DNA of 64,000 bases from Pacificoceanicola sp048553275 (GCF_048553275.1 NZ_JBLZMW010000015.1:77539-141538); one strand, 5' to 3'. Positions 52,350 to 61,209 are shown, counted from the first letter of the stretch. Translations and numbers: made by a program. The notes: generated from the letters alone by a model not told the origin.

Positions 52350-53561
52350 ATGGCCAATTTCCCGAGTAAGGGCGAATTCATCGCGATTATCGCGATGATA
52401 ATAGCAACCATCGCATTTGCGATTGACGCAATGTTGCCCGCGTTGCCACAGCTCGTCGAGGAGTTTTCACCCGATGCGCCAAACCGGGCACAGTTGGTTG
52501 TAACGATGTTTGTACTTGGGATGGGCGTCGGTACGTTGTTCACCGGACCATTATCCGACGCGTTCGGACGAAAACCTGTCCTGATTGCGGGAGCGGGGCT
52601 CTATATGGCCTCTGCCGCAGCAGCGCTTTGGGCTCATAATCTCGAATTTCTGCTGGTGGCACGATTCCTGCAGGGGCTGGGCGCGGCCGGTCCCCGCGTT
52701 GTCGCATTGGCCATTGTGCGGGATCTATATGCCGGGCGCGGCATGGCGCAGATCATGTCCTTCGTGATGATCGTGTTCACGCTGGTCCCGGCGATTGCGC
52801 CATTGATCGGCAGCCAGCTTGTTGCGATTGGCGGATGGCACGCGGTGTTCCTCGCCTTTGCCGTATTCAGCCTGATCGTTACAGGTTGGCTCGGGGTTCG
52901 GCTCCCCGAAACCCTGCCGGTTGAGCGGCGGACCGATTTTGAGGTCGGAAAGCTTCGCGCGGCTCTGTCCGAGTTGCTGACCCATCCCATCGTGCGCATG
53001 TCCATCATTGCGCAGGCTTTCTGCTTTGGCATCCTGTTTTCGATGATCTCGACGGTTCAGCCTATCTATGACGGCTTTTTTGGCCGGGCCGAGAGTTTTC
53101 CGCTTTGGTTTGGTGGTATCGCCATCGCGGCGAGTTCCGCGAGTTTTCTGAACGCCGCGCTCGTGATGCGGCTCGGGATGCGGCTGCTTGTGACGGTCAT
53201 GCTCAGCGTTCAGGTGCTGCTGACTGGCGGGATACTCGTTCTCATTGCGGTCGGCGTTTCGGGCGATGCGCTGTTTTATGGATTTGTCGTCTGGCAAACC
53301 GGGGTCTTCTTTCAAGCGGGTCTGACCTTGGGCAATCTCAACGCTTTGGCAATGGAGCCGATGGGCCATATCGCGGGCCTCGCCGCATCGGTCATCGGCG
53401 CCCTTGCGACAGTGGGCGCTGTGCTTTTGGCCGTTCCGGTGAGCTTGATGTTCGATGGTACGCCCCTGCCCGTGGCAATCGGGATTTTGCTGCAGGTCCT
53501 TGGAGCGCTGATTGCGATGCGGCGTCTGAACCGGGCTGAAACCGCGATATCTGCCGTTTGA
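52350..53561 (+). CDS. Bcr/CflA family multidrug efflux MFS transporter
   Basis: 403-residue inner-membrane exporter, 12 predicted helices. First helix IAMIIATIAFAIDAMLPALP, MFS loop motif GPLSDAFGRKPVLIAG between helices 2 and 3, helix 4 FLQGLGAAGPRVVALAIVRD typical of drug/H+ antiporters of the Bcr group. ATG 52350 follows CCGAGGACGAC. Its stop codon lies in the loop of the terminator at 53546-53585. Confidence 0.9.
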   Translation: MANFPSKGEFIAIIAMIIATIAFAIDAMLPALPQLVEEFSPDAPNRAQLVVTMFVLGMGVGTLFTGPLSDAFGRKPVLIAGAGLYMASAAAALWAHNLEFLLVARFLQGLGAAGPRVVALAIVRDLYAGRGMAQIMSFVMIVFTLVPAIAPLIGSQLVAIGGWHAVFLAFAVFSLIVTGWLGVRLPETLPVERRTDFEVGKLRAALSELLTHPIVRMSIIAQAFCFGILFSMISTVQPIYDGFFGRAESFPLWFGGIAIAASSASFLNAALVMRLGMRLLVTVMLSVQVLLTGGILVLIAVGVSGDALFYGFVVWQTGVFFQAGLTLGNLNALAMEPMGHIAGLAASVIGALATVGAVLLAVPVSLMFDGTPLPVAIGILLQVLGALIAMRRLNRAETAISAV

Positions 53562-53585
53562 CACGGCAGATATCCTTTCGTTTTT
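53546..53585 (+). terminator. terminator overlapping the exporter stop codon
   Basis: GATATCTGCCGT / ACGGCAGATATC is a perfect 12-bp stem whose 5-base loop holds the TGA stop; CTTTCGTTTTT follows. The left arm codes for the last residues (AISAV). Confidence 0.88.
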
Positions 53586-53591
53586 GGGTGT

Positions 53592-55139
53592 TCAGACCTG
53601 TTTGGCTTTTGGCTGGCCCATGCTCAGGCTGGAAACCTCGAACTCTTTCATCAGATCTGAGAGTTCCGCCGCATGGCTGCGCAGGCGCAATCCCGAGCTT
53701 GCCATTTCCGCGCTTTGGCCAATGATCTTTTGAGCTTCGGAATCCAAGCCTGACATCTGCTGCGACAGGCTGGCCATCTCCTCGGCCCGGTTGTCGGCGT
53801 CCACCTGAATCTCTTCGATCAGAGTGTTCACTTCATTGACGTGCTGCACGATCATCGAAAGACGGTTGCCCGCATCATGGACAAGCCGGGCACCCGACGC
53901 GACCTCTTCTTCGGAACTGGAAATCAGCTCCTTCACGCCGCGCGCCGCTTCGGCGGTCCGTTGTGACAGGGCCTGCACCTCGCCCGCCACAACGGCAAAT
54001 CCACGGCCAGAGGTGCCCGCGCGGGCGGCTTCGACACCGGCGTTGAGGGCAAGCAAGTTCGTCTGGAACGCAATGTCGTCGATGAGGTCCATAATATTGC
54101 CGACCTCGCCCGAGCTTTTCTCGATCCGCTCCATGGCCGCGACCGCCTGTTTGGTGATCTCGCCGCCCTGGTCCGCCTCGTTCCGGGCCGTGGCGACCCG
54201 TTCCGCCGCCCGCTTGGCATGTGCGGCGGCTTCGCCAAGACGCGCGCTGAGCTTTTCGACTTGCTCCGATTGAGTGCCGAGGCCGGTCGCCTGCGACTGC
54301 GTGTCCATTTCCAGGCTCTTGATCAGGTCGGCCAACAGCCGCGCTTCGCAGTCAAAGCTCTGGGCCATGTCGAGTGCCTTGCCCAACGTGGTGTCAAGCT
54401 GTTCGACCGCAAGATTGAAATCCGAGCGCAGGTCTTCGAACGCTTCGGGAATATCGTCGACGATCCGGCAATCGAGGCTGCGCTCTGACAGTCTGTGCAG
54501 ATTGGCCCGCAGGATCACAATGGCCTGCTCTGCTTCCGCCATCATGGTGCGCGCTTTGCTTTCGGCAATCTCCGCGCGATGCGATTGATCCGCGAGCGAT
54601 TCCGATTGGTTGGTGATCTGGGTGACCATGCGGTTGTCACGGAGCATCGAGATGGCCAGCACGCCGGTTTCAAAGACGACAAGCGTGCCGTGGAGCGCCG
54701 TCCGCATCAGGTTTTCACTCAGGTCCGCAGACGGGTAAACCATGGCGGGCATGAACACGGTCAATCCCAGGTGATGGGCCGCAGTCACGCCGGCGCCGAC
54801 AAGCATCGCGCGAATGCTGCCCATGGTGGAGATCCCGGCCAGCATGACGAAATACACCATATGTGTGTCGATCTGCCAGGCGTGGCCACGGAAAGATGCG
54901 GTCATGACGATAACCTGACCGATCAGGCAAATCGCCACGATGTCCGGCGAAAACCGGGATTGACGCCGCAGAGCGAGGGTTGCGATTGCCGCAAGTACCG
55001 CCGTTGCAACGCTGTCGAGGTAACTCCGCTCCTCGATCAGGGCATCCGACAGGATCTGGATGACCACCATGATGAAGGCAAGGCCAAGGACCGCTTTGCC
55101 AGTGTTCGTCTTGGACGAACGATTTTCGTGACTGCTCAT
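53592..55139 (-). CDS. methyl-accepting chemotaxis protein with multi-span membrane sensor
   Basis: 515 residues. Residues about 15-175 contain six or so hydrophobic segments (AVLGLAFIMVVIQILSDAL, VATAVLAAIATLALR, IVAICLIGQVIVMTASF, VYFVMLAGISTMG, LVGAGVTAAHHLGLTVF) instead of the usual two-helix periplasmic sensor. A coiled coil follows, then the conserved signalling hairpin with IDDIAFQTNLLALNAGVEAA and GRGFAVVAGEVQALSQRTA. No C-terminal CheR-binding pentapeptide. Its ATG overlaps a small gene (55136-55465) by 4 bases. Confidence 0.9.
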   Translation of the reverse strand: MSSHENRSSKTNTGKAVLGLAFIMVVIQILSDALIEERSYLDSVATAVLAAIATLALRRQSRFSPDIVAICLIGQVIVMTASFRGHAWQIDTHMVYFVMLAGISTMGSIRAMLVGAGVTAAHHLGLTVFMPAMVYPSADLSENLMRTALHGTLVVFETGVLAISMLRDNRMVTQITNQSESLADQSHRAEIAESKARTMMAEAEQAIVILRANLHRLSERSLDCRIVDDIPEAFEDLRSDFNLAVEQLDTTLGKALDMAQSFDCEARLLADLIKSLEMDTQSQATGLGTQSEQVEKLSARLGEAAAHAKRAAERVATARNEADQGGEITKQAVAAMERIEKSSGEVGNIMDLIDDIAFQTNLLALNAGVEAARAGTSGRGFAVVAGEVQALSQRTAEAARGVKELISSSEEEVASGARLVHDAGNRLSMIVQHVNEVNTLIEEIQVDADNRAEEMASLSQQMSGLDSEAQKIIGQSAEMASSGLRLRSHAAELSDLMKEFEVSSLSMGQPKAKQV

Positions 55140-55465
55140 GTTTTTTCTTCTCCACAGAACGCCGCGAGACGCTGCCCGTCCCTCACCGCCCAGGCGCCAA
55201 GGCGCATTAATCGCTCCCTCGGATCCGGGTCTTCAAAGGTGGCAAGAGCGCCGAACGGGGCTTGAGTTGGCCCGATCAATTGCCCGCCACCCAGTTCAGC
55301 CAGACGCGCGGCCCCGGGTCCCCAAGGCGCCGCAATGATCAGAACGGGCGTACCCGCACTGCTGACAAATGGTCCAAAGACGCCCTGAACGGCCCAGAAC
55401 CCCGCCAAAAGCAGCGCGGCCAGCCCCATAGCCAAATCCAATGCATCTTCTCGAACATGTCTCAT
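55136..55465 (-). CDS. small single-span membrane protein coupled to the chemotaxis receptor
   Basis: 109 residues: short basic start, one membrane helix (LAMGLAALLLAGFWAVQGVF), then a periplasmic or cytoplasmic part VLIIAAPWGPGAARLAELGGGQLIGPTQAPFG... It overlaps the chemotaxis receptor start by 4 bases (ATGA), so both are made together. No domain is recognised; a partner or accessory role for the receptor is inferred from the coupling. Confidence 0.65.
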   Translation of the reverse strand: MRHVREDALDLAMGLAALLLAGFWAVQGVFGPFVSSAGTPVLIIAAPWGPGAARLAELGGGQLIGPTQAPFGALATFEDPDPRERLMRLGAWAVRDGQRLAAFCGEEKT

Positions 55466-55637
55466 GCGAGGCTGTATAGGACCGACGATGTTTCGAAACC
55501 GTTAGCTTCAGCTTCAGGATTCAGAGCTATTACTTAAAAAGCGACGCTCATCGGTATACCGGTGCATACAAAATTGAGACTTGCCAGGAAATGCGATAGA
55601 CCGGCGACAGACTGCCAGCCACCCAGAGGAACAGGCG

Positions 55638-56852
55638 ATGACGAAAATCAAGGTCGACAATCCGATAGTCGAAATGGACGGTGATGAAATGACCCGCATC
55701 ATGTGGGATTTTATCAAGAAAAAGCTGATCGAGCCCTATTTGGACATCGACCTGCTGTATTACGATCTGGGCATAGAGGAGCGCGATCGGACGGAAGATC
55801 AGATCACGATCGACGCCGCGGAAAAAACCAAAGAGGTCGGTGTTGCGGTCAAATGCGCAACGATCACACCGGACGAAGCGCGGGTCGAGGAATTCGGCCT
55901 CAAGAAGATGTGGCGCAGTCCGAACGGCACGATCCGGAACATCCTCGGCGGGGTCGTGTTTCGTCAGCCGATCATCTGCCGCAACGTACCGCGCCTGGTG
56001 CCCGGCTGGACCGACCCGATTGTGGTGGGGCGTCATGCCTTTGGCGATCAGTACAAAGCAACGGATTTCACCTTTCCCGGCAAGGGTAAGCTGACGATGA
56101 AATTCGAAGGCGAGGATGGCACGGTGATCGAACGCGAGGTTTATGATGCGCCGGATGCCGGTGTCTTCATGGGCATGTACAACCTTGATGCCTCGATCCG
56201 CGATTTCGCCCGCGCCTCGTTGAACTACGGTCTGAATATCGGCTGGCCGGTCTATCTTTCGACCAAGAACACCATCCTCAAGGCCTATGACGGGCGTTTC
56301 AAGGATCTGTTCGAAGAGATCTACGAGGCTGAATTTGCTAATAAATTCAAAGAGGCAGGCATCTGGTACGAGCACCGTCTGATTGATGACATGGTGGCCT
56401 GCGCGCTGAAGTGGAACGGCAAGTTCGTCTGGGCCTGCAAGAACTACGACGGCGATGTGCAATCCGACACCGTGGCGCAGGGATTTGGCTCACTGGGTAT
56501 GATGGCCAGCCAGCTGATGACCCCCGATGGCAAGATTGTGGAGGCCGAAGCCGCCCATGGCACGGTCACGCGCCACTATCGCCAGCATCAGAAGGGCGAA
56601 GCCACGTCGACCAACTCGATCGCGTCGATCTATGCCTGGACCGGTGGGCTGAAGCATCGGGCCAAGCTCGATGAAAACGTCGCGCTGCGGGCCTTTGCCG
56701 AGACGCTGGAGCGCGTGGTGGTCGAGACGGTGGAATCGGGGCACATGACAAAGGATCTGGCGCTGCTGGTCGGACCAGATCAGAGCTGGTTGACCACCAT
56801 GGGCTTTCTCGAAAAGGTCGATACCAATCTGAACAAGGCGCTGAACGGCTGA
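55638..56852 (+). CDS. icd: NADP-dependent isocitrate dehydrogenase
   Basis: TCA-cycle enzyme: isocitrate to 2-oxoglutarate with NADPH. 404 residues, close to the eukaryotic-type homodimeric enzyme. Motifs: KIKVDNPIVEMDGDEMTRI, KKMWRSPNGTIRNILGG (substrate Ser), RLVPGWTDPIVVGRHAFGDQYK, IDDMVACALKW, NYDGDVQSDTVAQGFGSLGM and AAHGTVTRHYR. ATG 55638 (MTKIKVDNP) follows AGAGGAACAGGC. A GC-rich hairpin-forming stretch follows the stop. Confidence 0.96.
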   Translation: MTKIKVDNPIVEMDGDEMTRIMWDFIKKKLIEPYLDIDLLYYDLGIEERDRTEDQITIDAAEKTKEVGVAVKCATITPDEARVEEFGLKKMWRSPNGTIRNILGGVVFRQPIICRNVPRLVPGWTDPIVVGRHAFGDQYKATDFTFPGKGKLTMKFEGEDGTVIEREVYDAPDAGVFMGMYNLDASIRDFARASLNYGLNIGWPVYLSTKNTILKAYDGRFKDLFEEIYEAEFANKFKEAGIWYEHRLIDDMVACALKWNGKFVWACKNYDGDVQSDTVAQGFGSLGMMASQLMTPDGKIVEAEAAHGTVTRHYRQHQKGEATSTNSIASIYAWTGGLKHRAKLDENVALRAFAETLERVVVETVESGHMTKDLALLVGPDQSWLTTMGFLEKVDTNLNKALNG

Positions 56853-56988
56853 GGCCTTGGGGGCGCCGGGGGCACCCTGCCCCGCCCCCTTGTCGATGTG
56901 CTGAATTTGCAGGCAAAGCGGTGTGCGCGCGCGGCAGGATCCCGTCAACCGCTTGCCATGCCCGGCGCTGCGGCGGAATGCTGGCGCC

Positions 56989-57606
56989 ATGATCCTGCTC
57001 GCGCGCCCCAAACCCGACAGCCATACCCCCTGGGAAGACGTCCAGGGCATATTGATCGGTGCGACCCTGGTCGCCCTGTCGATCCAGTTTCTGCGCGCCA
57101 GCGAGTTGATCACCGGGCAGATCGCCGGCCTTGCCCTGATCGTCTCCTACCCCACCGGATGGCCGTTTGGGGCGGTATTTTTCGTTCTGAACCTGCCGTT
57201 CTACGTGCTCGCCGTGCGGCAGCTTGGCTGGCAGTTTGCCATCAAGAACTTTGTTGCGGTGGCACTGATGTCATCAATTGCGGAAAGCCTGCCGCTGGTT
57301 TTGACCGTGCAACCGGTGCATCCGATCCTTGGGGCGAGTCTCTTTGGATTGCTGGCGGGGGTCGGCCTGCTCTCTTTGTTCCGGCATGGCGCGTCGCTGG
57401 GCGGAGTCGGGATCGTCGCGCTCTGGCTGCAGGATCAACGCGGAATCGCGGCGGGCAACACGCAATTGGCCTTTGATTTATGTGTCTTCGTGGGGGCGCT
57501 TTTTCTGTTCGATTGGCTGACGGTGGCCTGGTCCCTGCTTGGGGCGGTGATCCTGAATGTGATCATCACGATCAACCATCGGCGAGACCGCTACATCGCG
57601 CATTGA
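56989..57606 (+). CDS. YitT-like membrane protein
   Basis: 205-residue protein with five or six hydrophobic helices (IGATLVALSIQFLRASELIT, IAGLALIVSYPTGWPFGAVF, NFVAVALMSSIAESLPLVL, FGLLAGVGLLSLFRHGASLGG, FLFDWLTVAWSLLGAVILNV). SELITGQIAGLAL and LFRHGASLGGVGI resemble the membrane domain of YitT family proteins, but the C-terminal DUF2179 domain is absent. Function unknown. 136 bases downstream of icd. Confidence 0.75.
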   Translation: MILLARPKPDSHTPWEDVQGILIGATLVALSIQFLRASELITGQIAGLALIVSYPTGWPFGAVFFVLNLPFYVLAVRQLGWQFAIKNFVAVALMSSIAESLPLVLTVQPVHPILGASLFGLLAGVGLLSLFRHGASLGGVGIVALWLQDQRGIAAGNTQLAFDLCVFVGALFLFDWLTVAWSLLGAVILNVIITINHRRDRYIAH

Positions 57607-57651
57607 AACGCCGCCCCCGGCGGGGATCACTCCGGAGGCGGCAGGAGGGGT

Positions 57652-57903
57652 TTATCCCTCGGATGTGGGCAAAAGGCCGGCTTCGCTCGCGGCGGCGAGT
57701 TCGTCCGCGTTCAGAAGACCATCGCCATCGGAGTCCATTTCGAGAAACTGCTCGGTGCTGATGTCGCTGTGCACGGCCTGCATCTCTTCGATCGACACAA
57801 GGCCGTCGCCGCTGGTGTCCAGAGACATGGAATCCTGCGCTTGGGCCATTGCGGCGGGCAACAGGGCAATCACGGCAAGGGCCTTGAGCGGTGCGTGGGT
57901 CAT
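57652..57903 (-). CDS. secreted EF-hand calcium-binding protein
   Basis: 83 residues with a signal peptide (ALAVIALLPAAMAQAQ, cleavage near residue 23). Two EF-hand loops: DTSGDGLVSIEEM and DSDGDGLLNADEL, each with Asp at loop positions 1, 3 and 5 and Glu at 12. It therefore probably binds two calcium ions in the periplasm. Divergent from the ECF sigma factor gene, 225 bases between starts. Confidence 0.82.
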   Translation of the reverse strand: MTHAPLKALAVIALLPAAMAQAQDSMSLDTSGDGLVSIEEMQAVHSDISTEQFLEMDSDGDGLLNADELAAASEAGLLPTSEG

Positions 57904-58128
57904 GGTTTTCTCTCCTTGGTTATGGTTTGCATCGCGGGGTTTTGCCCCCGTGCAAAGGGTATGAGAGCCGAGCGCGCATCTGCGTCCCGAGCGCTTGCGA
58001 CACGGGCGGTGGATTGCCCATGCACCCGCCCGGCGTGCGCGGCGCCCCGCCCAAAAAGCGCCGTGGCGCGGCATAGGCGGAAAGGCCCCGTCTGGTCGGG
58101 GATTTTTTCGCGGCGCACTCTGCGCGCC

Positions 58129-58578
58129 ATGGAACAGGAAACCTTGACCCGATTGCGTGCCCGCGCGGCACGGCTTGGCCACACGGGGGCCAACGGAGAG
58201 GATCTGGTGCAGGAGGTGCTCTTGCGCTTCCTTGAACGCCGGGAGGCCGGGGCGCAGGTAGATGCGCCCCTGCCCTATATGATGACGGCCCTGCGCCATG
58301 CCTCACAGCATCGCCATGCGCAGGGGCGTCGACAGGTCCCGCTGGAGGATCTGCCGGAGAGGTCGGTGCCCGATGCGGAAGCGGCTTGTCTTCTGACGGA
58401 AGTGTCGCGAGCCATCGACAGCTTGCCAGAGGCGGACCGGGCACTGCTCCGCCGTGTTCTGGAGGGAGAGACCAGGCCCTGCGAGCTGGCGCAGCATTTC
58501 GGCGTTCCCGAGGGGACAATCATGTCGCGGCTGGCGCGCGCGCGGCAACGGCTTCGCGCCCTGCTGGAGGCTGATTAG
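58129..58578 (+). CDS. ECF-type RNA polymerase sigma factor
   Basis: 149 residues with sigma region 2 (GEDLVQEVLLRFLERREAG, ...LPYMMTALRHASQHRHAQGRRQ) and region 4 (SLPEADRALLRRVLEGE, CELAQHFGVPEGTIMSRLARARQRLRAL). The region 2 to region 4 linker is short. No anti-sigma gene is adjacent; the divergent EF-hand gene is a possible target or partner. A 13-bp hairpin follows the stop. Confidence 0.82.
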   Translation: MEQETLTRLRARAARLGHTGANGEDLVQEVLLRFLERREAGAQVDAPLPYMMTALRHASQHRHAQGRRQVPLEDLPERSVPDAEAACLLTEVSRAIDSLPEADRALLRRVLEGETRPCELAQHFGVPEGTIMSRLARARQRLRALLEAD

Positions 58579-58600
58579 ACGGGATTGGATCGAAACGATG

Positions 58601-58631
58601 GCCCTGGCTGATCCCTTTGATCAGCCAGGGC
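58601..58631 (+). terminator. hairpin downstream of sigma factor gene
   Basis: GCCCTGGCTGATC / GATCAGCCAGGGC is a perfect 13-bp stem with loop CCTTT, 22 bases after the stop at 58578. No T-run follows, so it may be a weak terminator or a 3'-end stabiliser. No gene was called in the rest of 58579-58817. Confidence 0.5.
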
Positions 58632-58817
58632 ATCCGCACCGGCAACCTCGCCGCGAACCCGATCAGGGGCCGGCGAACAGCGCATCTGTGCCAGGATTTC
58701 TTGTGAAGAGGCCGCGCGCCCCTTTTGCGCAAACGCCCGCGCCATGATCAGACTGCAAACCGGCCGGGAAGTCGGTAACAAGGAAATCGTGGGGCGAGCC
58801 GCTCTTGCCGTAGAGCC

Positions 58818-59687
58818 TCAGCCCTGCGCGCCGAAACGCGGCGGCAATTCCGTGCGGTACGGCAGTTTCAGGGCGCGTGTCTTGACGATACACCCCTTTT
58901 CCAAGCGTGCCGGCTTGACCGAAAGCGTGGCGTATGCGCCCGCTTCCGCCTCATCCCACGGCAGGAATTTCTTGGCGGAAAAGGTATCGTGGAAGGACCG
59001 CGCATCGGCGGCCGCCTCTTTCCAGCCGGAGCCCGGCACTCCCGGCTCTTCGGCACCGCCGACGGCCATGCGCACCGCGTTTCCCGCGTCCAGCACCGAT
59101 GAATTGGCGTATTTGAGATGTGCAAGGTACAGCCCGCGCGGCATGACAAAGGGAAAGGTCTCAAGCCGCCGCGGGGCCACGCGCACGCCGTGCAACAGGA
59201 AATCCATCGGGCGCCGCGCCGCTATCGCTTTGGAATAATGGCCGGAAAAGGCAATGTTGCGACGCTCGGAGAGCACGGGCGCATCGGTCAGTGGCGCCGC
59301 ACCCTCAACCTCGACCACATCGAACCCAAGCGCGGTGAGCACCGGGGCATCAGCATTGGCGGCAATAGCCTCCGTCAGCGACGCGTAACGATCCGGGTCG
59401 AAGCAGATCAGCTCATCGGCATCAGTGCGGATCACCCAATCAAAGCTTTCGCAAAGGCCGGCATGAAACCCGTTGAGCAGCGCCGCGCGGCTGCGGTCGA
59501 AAAAGGCAAAGCCGTCGCGCGGAATGGTGATGACCGAAGCGCCGGGGCAACGCTTTGCGATCTCGGGATCTGCCCCGTGCGCGACGACGAACAGGTTTTC
59601 GGCGCCAAGCTGCGCCGCATGATGTGTGTACCACCGGGACAGCGCCCAGTAGTCGCGGTAAACCATCGTCAGCGCACAGATTTTCAT
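58818..59687 (-). CDS. glycosyltransferase family 2-like protein
   Basis: 289-residue cytoplasmic enzyme, Glyco_tranf_2_4-like. MKICALTMVYRDYWALSRWY start, DWVIRTDADELICF has the DxD-type metal/nucleotide-sugar motif (TDADE), and FSGHYSKAIAARRPMDF / HLKYANSSVLDAG follow. ATG 59687 has GAGGAAG upstream. It is the last gene on the minus strand of the envelope group, 50 bases after a secreted-protein gene. Sugar donor and acceptor unknown. Confidence 0.8.
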   Translation of the reverse strand: MKICALTMVYRDYWALSRWYTHHAAQLGAENLFVVAHGADPEIAKRCPGASVITIPRDGFAFFDRSRAALLNGFHAGLCESFDWVIRTDADELICFDPDRYASLTEAIAANADAPVLTALGFDVVEVEGAAPLTDAPVLSERRNIAFSGHYSKAIAARRPMDFLLHGVRVAPRRLETFPFVMPRGLYLAHLKYANSSVLDAGNAVRMAVGGAEEPGVPGSGWKEAAADARSFHDTFSAKKFLPWDEAEAGAYATLSVKPARLEKGCIVKTRALKLPYRTELPPRFGAQG

Positions 59688-59737
59688 GGCATCTTCCTCG
59701 CCCAAGAGGTGCCGCAGGGGCGCCGGGCTGTCAAGCG

Positions 59738-60274
59738 TCAGCGGGTTTGCAGCCGTGTCACGATCTCAAGGAGCCGCAATTCAATCGCACGGAATCGTTG
59801 GAGTGCCTCGACATCCGGGCGTCCGGTGCTGATCATTGCGCTGTCGCGCACCACCACGCTGTGACTGCAATCGGGGACAGTCAGAGTTATGAAACTGCCA
59901 AGCCCATCTTCATGGGGCGGGATCGGCAACGCCCCGTTTGCGCCGGGCGGCGGCCGCCGAAGGTCTGCCTTGATCGTCGTCCATGACAGAGAGAGGAACC
60001 CTTGCTCTTGCACCATCCAGTCGATCAGTGCCTGAAGCGCCTCGCGCGATATCTGCGTTTCAAGCATGGCATCATAGAGCGGCACAAAGATCTGACCATT
60101 GGACAGGATGCGCAGCAATCGGCGGTCTCCTGCGCTCTCTCCATAGGCGACAGTCAGGCCAAGCACGTCCGTGACCGGTTCAGCCGGTGGCAAGTTGCAA
60201 TCACCAGAGGCAAAAGCCGCAACGGGGGCAAAACCCAATGCGGCTTTCAGGACAAATGTGTAAAGGGCGCTCAA
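59738..60274 (-). CDS. secreted protein coupled to the leishmanolysin-like peptidase
   Basis: 178 residues, signal peptide (TFVLKAALGFAPVAAFAS). Mature part has two cysteines (GDCNLPP; VPDCSHS), a strand-helix pattern (LRILSNGQIFVPLYDAML, ALQALIDWMVQEQGFLSL) and no recognised domain. The start is a TTG that overlaps the peptidase stop (TTGA at 60271-60274), so its translation probably depends on the peptidase gene. It may be an inhibitor, chaperone or substrate, but this is only inferred from coupling. Confidence 0.65.
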   Translation of the reverse strand: MSALYTFVLKAALGFAPVAAFASGDCNLPPAEPVTDVLGLTVAYGESAGDRRLLRILSNGQIFVPLYDAMLETQISREALQALIDWMVQEQGFLSLSWTTIKADLRRPPPGANGALPIPPHEDGLGSFITLTVPDCSHSVVVRDSAMISTGRPDVEALQRFRAIELRLLEIVTRLQTR

Positions 60275-61209
60275 GCGGCCCGTGTCTTGCGCCGCGAAAC
60301 ACCCGCCAGACCGGCCAGCGCCGTCAGGCTCAGCAGCATGCCAGCCGGAAGCGGCACCGGCGCGATGCCATGCGTTATGGTGGTGGTATAACCAAGGTCA
60401 GCAAAGCTCGCGATTGTGGTAGCGGACAGCGTCGACGCCGCGAAGGGGGCATCCGCCTTTGTCCCGGACACGCTGTTGATGATTCCTGTCATGATATCTC
60501 GCGAACCACCGACGAAATTGGCCTCGTCCCAATGTCCGTTTGCCGTTCCCGGACCATAGTCCAGCTCAACCGGGACCGACGTGGCGGACAATCCGAATTC
60601 CGCATTATACGCGGCCAGGCCATAGGCCCCGGTGTATTGCCCCGATCCATTGGTATAGACGCTCTGCGTTCCCGAAAAGCCGGCGAGACTGTTGGTGTTC
60701 CACAGCGTACCAAACCCAAGAACATGCCCCATTTCATGCACGATCACGTCCAGAAACGTCCCGCTGGCTTCCATGCCGGGAAGGTCGTTCGTGTCGAAAG
60801 TCATCGTACCGGTGTTGACATAAGCATACGACAGCGTTCCGTCCGACACGTTGTAGGCAGTGTTTGGTCCGGCAGACGCCAGAACGCCCCCGATCCCGTC
60901 ACCTGCCGCGCCTTTGGCTTTGATGGTCGGGCCGGTGTAAAGATTGGTGCCATCAGCCGTGAACGCGATTTGATAGCCGGTGATCATGGTCTCCCAGAAA
61001 AATTCCGCGGCGGAAAAGACCGCTTTCTGGCTCGTTGTCAGACCACCTTCGAATTCGACCTTTATATCGAACACAGAAGAAGAAAAGCTTGCCTTGGGAG
61101 AAATCGAGGCCTCGGCAGGCGCGGTGACCAGGGCCGACGCAGGCAGGGCCAGCACTGCCGCCGCAAGTCCGACACCGACAACCATGATTTTACTTTTTCT
61201 GTTTGCCAT
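60271..61209 (-). CDS. leishmanolysin-like (M8) metallopeptidase with VPLPA-CTERM tail
   Basis: 312 residues. Signal peptide about 1-26. Catalytic site HEMGHVLGFGTLW (His158, Glu159, His162), third ligand His226 in NGHWDEANF and a Met-turn at Met240 (RDIMTG), the order found in M8 metzincins. The C-terminus is APVPLPAGMLLSLTALAGL then basic GVSRRKTRAA, a VPLPA-CTERM sorting signal for exosortase processing. ATG 61209; it is followed by a coupled secreted-protein gene. Confidence 0.88.
   Translation of the reverse strand: MANRKSKIMVVGVGLAAAVLALPASALVTAPAEASISPKASFSSSVFDIKVEFEGGLTTSQKAVFSAAEFFWETMITGYQIAFTADGTNLYTGPTIKAKGAAGDGIGGVLASAGPNTAYNVSDGTLSYAYVNTGTMTFDTNDLPGMEASGTFLDVIVHEMGHVLGFGTLWNTNSLAGFSGTQSVYTNGSGQYTGAYGLAAYNAEFGLSATSVPVELDYGPGTANGHWDEANFVGGSRDIMTGIINSVSGTKADAPFAASTLSATTIASFADLGYTTTITHGIAPVPLPAGMLLSLTALAGLAGVSRRKTRAA

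Noticed and set aside
58663..58893. 76-codon minus-strand frame with LVTDFPA
   Set aside because: The short motif recalls glycerophosphodiester phosphodiesterases, but the frame overlaps the glycosyltransferase 3' end and has no other family feature.
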